This document shows positions 5,377-5,989 of a stretch of DNA of 5,989 bases, piece by piece. The notes under the pieces are model-generated. The model had not been told where the DNA came from, did no database searches, and saw only the letters and a program-made list of their open reading frames with translations. Positions within the stretch are counted from its first letter, which is position 1; every line of letters starts with the position of its first letter. Source of the stretch: Pseudomonadota bacterium (lineage in GTDB: Bacteria > Myxococcota > Myxococcia > Myxococcales > Myxococcaceae); assembly GCA_023424585.1 (NCBI GenBank), contig JAFADT010000264.1:1-5989 (forward strand), written 5' to 3'. The position numbers and the translations under genes are program-made.

Positions 5377-5396
5377 CGGCTGCTCCCTTTCGTGAA
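5279..5396. repeat. Diverged direct repeat, copy B (intact toxin/immunity junction)
   Basis: This is the functional counterpart of the repeat at 4713-4832. It covers the last codons of the toxin gene, the ATGA overlap and the first ~33 codons of the immunity gene. The two copies are about 450 nt apart in the same orientation, as expected for tandem toxin-immunity cassettes. Confidence 0.85.
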
Positions 5397-5989
5397 CGCG
5401 ATTGGGACTTTGTAGACCTTCATACGCTCCACGACGATGTCCAGGACCTGATTCCGCGTCAACCTCCGACCTGCCGTGATCTCAGCTTCGTGCAGAGCCT
5501 CCATGATCATCCGGTTCCACTCACCGGGCCACATGCGTCCCAGCTTCCAGTTCCCCCCGCCGTGAATCGCCTCGTGGTGGGCCTGCTCCAACCGGACGCA
5601 GAACTGGTCGATGTCCATGTCGCCCGTGAAGCCGCGCTGCTCGAACCACTCGCGGTGCTCTTGCGGCAACACGTGGTGCTTGGGCGCGTCGGACATGCCC
5701 GCCCCGGCCCTGCCCGTCACCTGCATGCCGCGCACCTCGGGGCTGTCCCCCAGCGCGTCGCGCACGCCCTTGGGCAGGTCCTGATGCGCCTGAGCCATCG
5801 TGACCTGTCCGCCGTGAATGAGGACGGCCGCGCCGACGGCAGGAACGGAGATGACTCCCGCCTGCACGAGCCTTCGCATCAGCTCCACCCACTCGGCGGA
5901 GACCACCAGCCGCGAGCCTGCCATCACCCCACCCGAGCTCATCACGAGGCCGACGCCGAGCGTCGCAGGGGCCGAGGGTGGCACGCGCG
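5373..5989 (-). CDS. SitA-like polymorphic toxin (TIGR02269/DUF2380-type), C-terminal part; start beyond window
   Basis: The frame is open to the right edge. The only start-like codon there (GTG 5984) sits inside a hydrophobic Gly/Val/Ala segment, so the true start and any lipobox lie outside the window. Numbering from that GTG, residues 1-65 are largely hydrophobic (with VGLVMSSGGVMAGSRLVV and VISVPAVGAAVLIHGG). A spacer GMQVTGRAGAGMSD follows, then the C-terminal domain PKHHVLPQEHREWF (102-114), DIDQFCVRLEQAHHEAIHGGGNW (124-146) and WPGEWNRMIMEAL. Its KHH, AHH and HGGGNW motifs resemble HNH/endonuclease VII-type nucleases and the Myxococcus paralogous lipoprotein family TIGR02269/DUF2380, which I associate with SitA toxins moved between cells by TraAB outer-membrane exchange. 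Candidate catalytic residues are His103, His104, His136, His137, His141 and Asn145. Nuclease activity is inferred. It is translationally coupled to the immunity gene. Confidence 0.78.
   Translation of the reverse strand, partial: RVPPSAPATLGVGLVMSSGGVMAGSRLVVSAEWVELMRRLVQAGVISVPAVGAAVLIHGGQVTMAQAHQDLPKGVRDALGDSPEVRGMQVTGRAGAGMSDAPKHHVLPQEHREWFEQRGFTGDMDIDQFCVRLEQAHHEAIHGGGNWKLGRMWPGEWNRMIMEALHEAEITAGRRLTRNQVLDIVVERMKVYKVPIAFTKGSSR

Noticed and set aside
5982..5984. GTG as the toxin start codon
   Set aside because: The frame is open past it to the window edge, and a SitA-like toxin needs an N-terminal secretion signal that is not seen here.
1..5989. tRNA, rRNA, CRISPR arrays, insertion sequences
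   Set aside because: No cloverleaf-like segment, regularly spaced repeats, transposase motifs or terminal inverted repeats were seen on either strand.

Overview
The window looks like chromosome from a high-GC myxobacterium (Myxococcus/Corallococcus type). Coding sequence upstream of about 4700 is very GC-rich: positions 1081-1140 are 47/60 G+C by hand count. The right end carries a toxin-immunity pair whose toxin resembles the Myxococcus paralogous lipoprotein family (TIGR02269/DUF2380, SitA-like), a family typical of Myxococcota. No RNA gene, CRISPR array or insertion sequence was found.

Layout. (1) 1-2230, small-molecule stress or aromatic metabolism: a LysR-type regulator on the minus strand, interrupted by an in-frame amber codon and cut by the window edge. 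It is divergent from a DJ-1/PfpI (Hsp31-like) protein, with a LysR-box-like palindrome between them. Convergent with the DJ-1 gene, 15 nt away, is a DODA-type extradiol dioxygenase. (2) 2360-2785: a small protein with two membrane segments and a C-terminal winged-helix-like domain. Its ribosome binding site lies in a short hairpin. (3) 2976-4705, a copper/oxidase-assembly module: a secreted YtkA/FixH-like protein on the minus strand, divergent from a two-gene plus-strand operon. The first operon gene is a degenerate Sco-like protein without the normal copper ligands. The second, joined by an ATGA overlap, is a complete Sco1/SenC protein with CPTVC. A perfect 7+3+7 palindrome sits in the shared promoter region. 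(4) 4713-5989, an accessory toxin-immunity locus on the minus strand: the C-terminal part of a polymorphic toxin with an HNH-like His-rich domain, cut by the window edge, then a small putative immunity gene overlapping it by ATGA. Downstream lies a decayed partial second copy of the toxin-tail/immunity-head junction, frameshifted and truncated, abutting the Sco gene.

The most notable points are the decayed second toxin-immunity cassette, the Sco-like protein that has lost its internal CxxxC but carries a CxxxC at its extreme C-terminus, the operator-like palindrome between the YtkA-like gene and the Sco pair, and the amber-interrupted LysR gene beside its likely operator. Family assignments come from recognised motifs; no database search was run.
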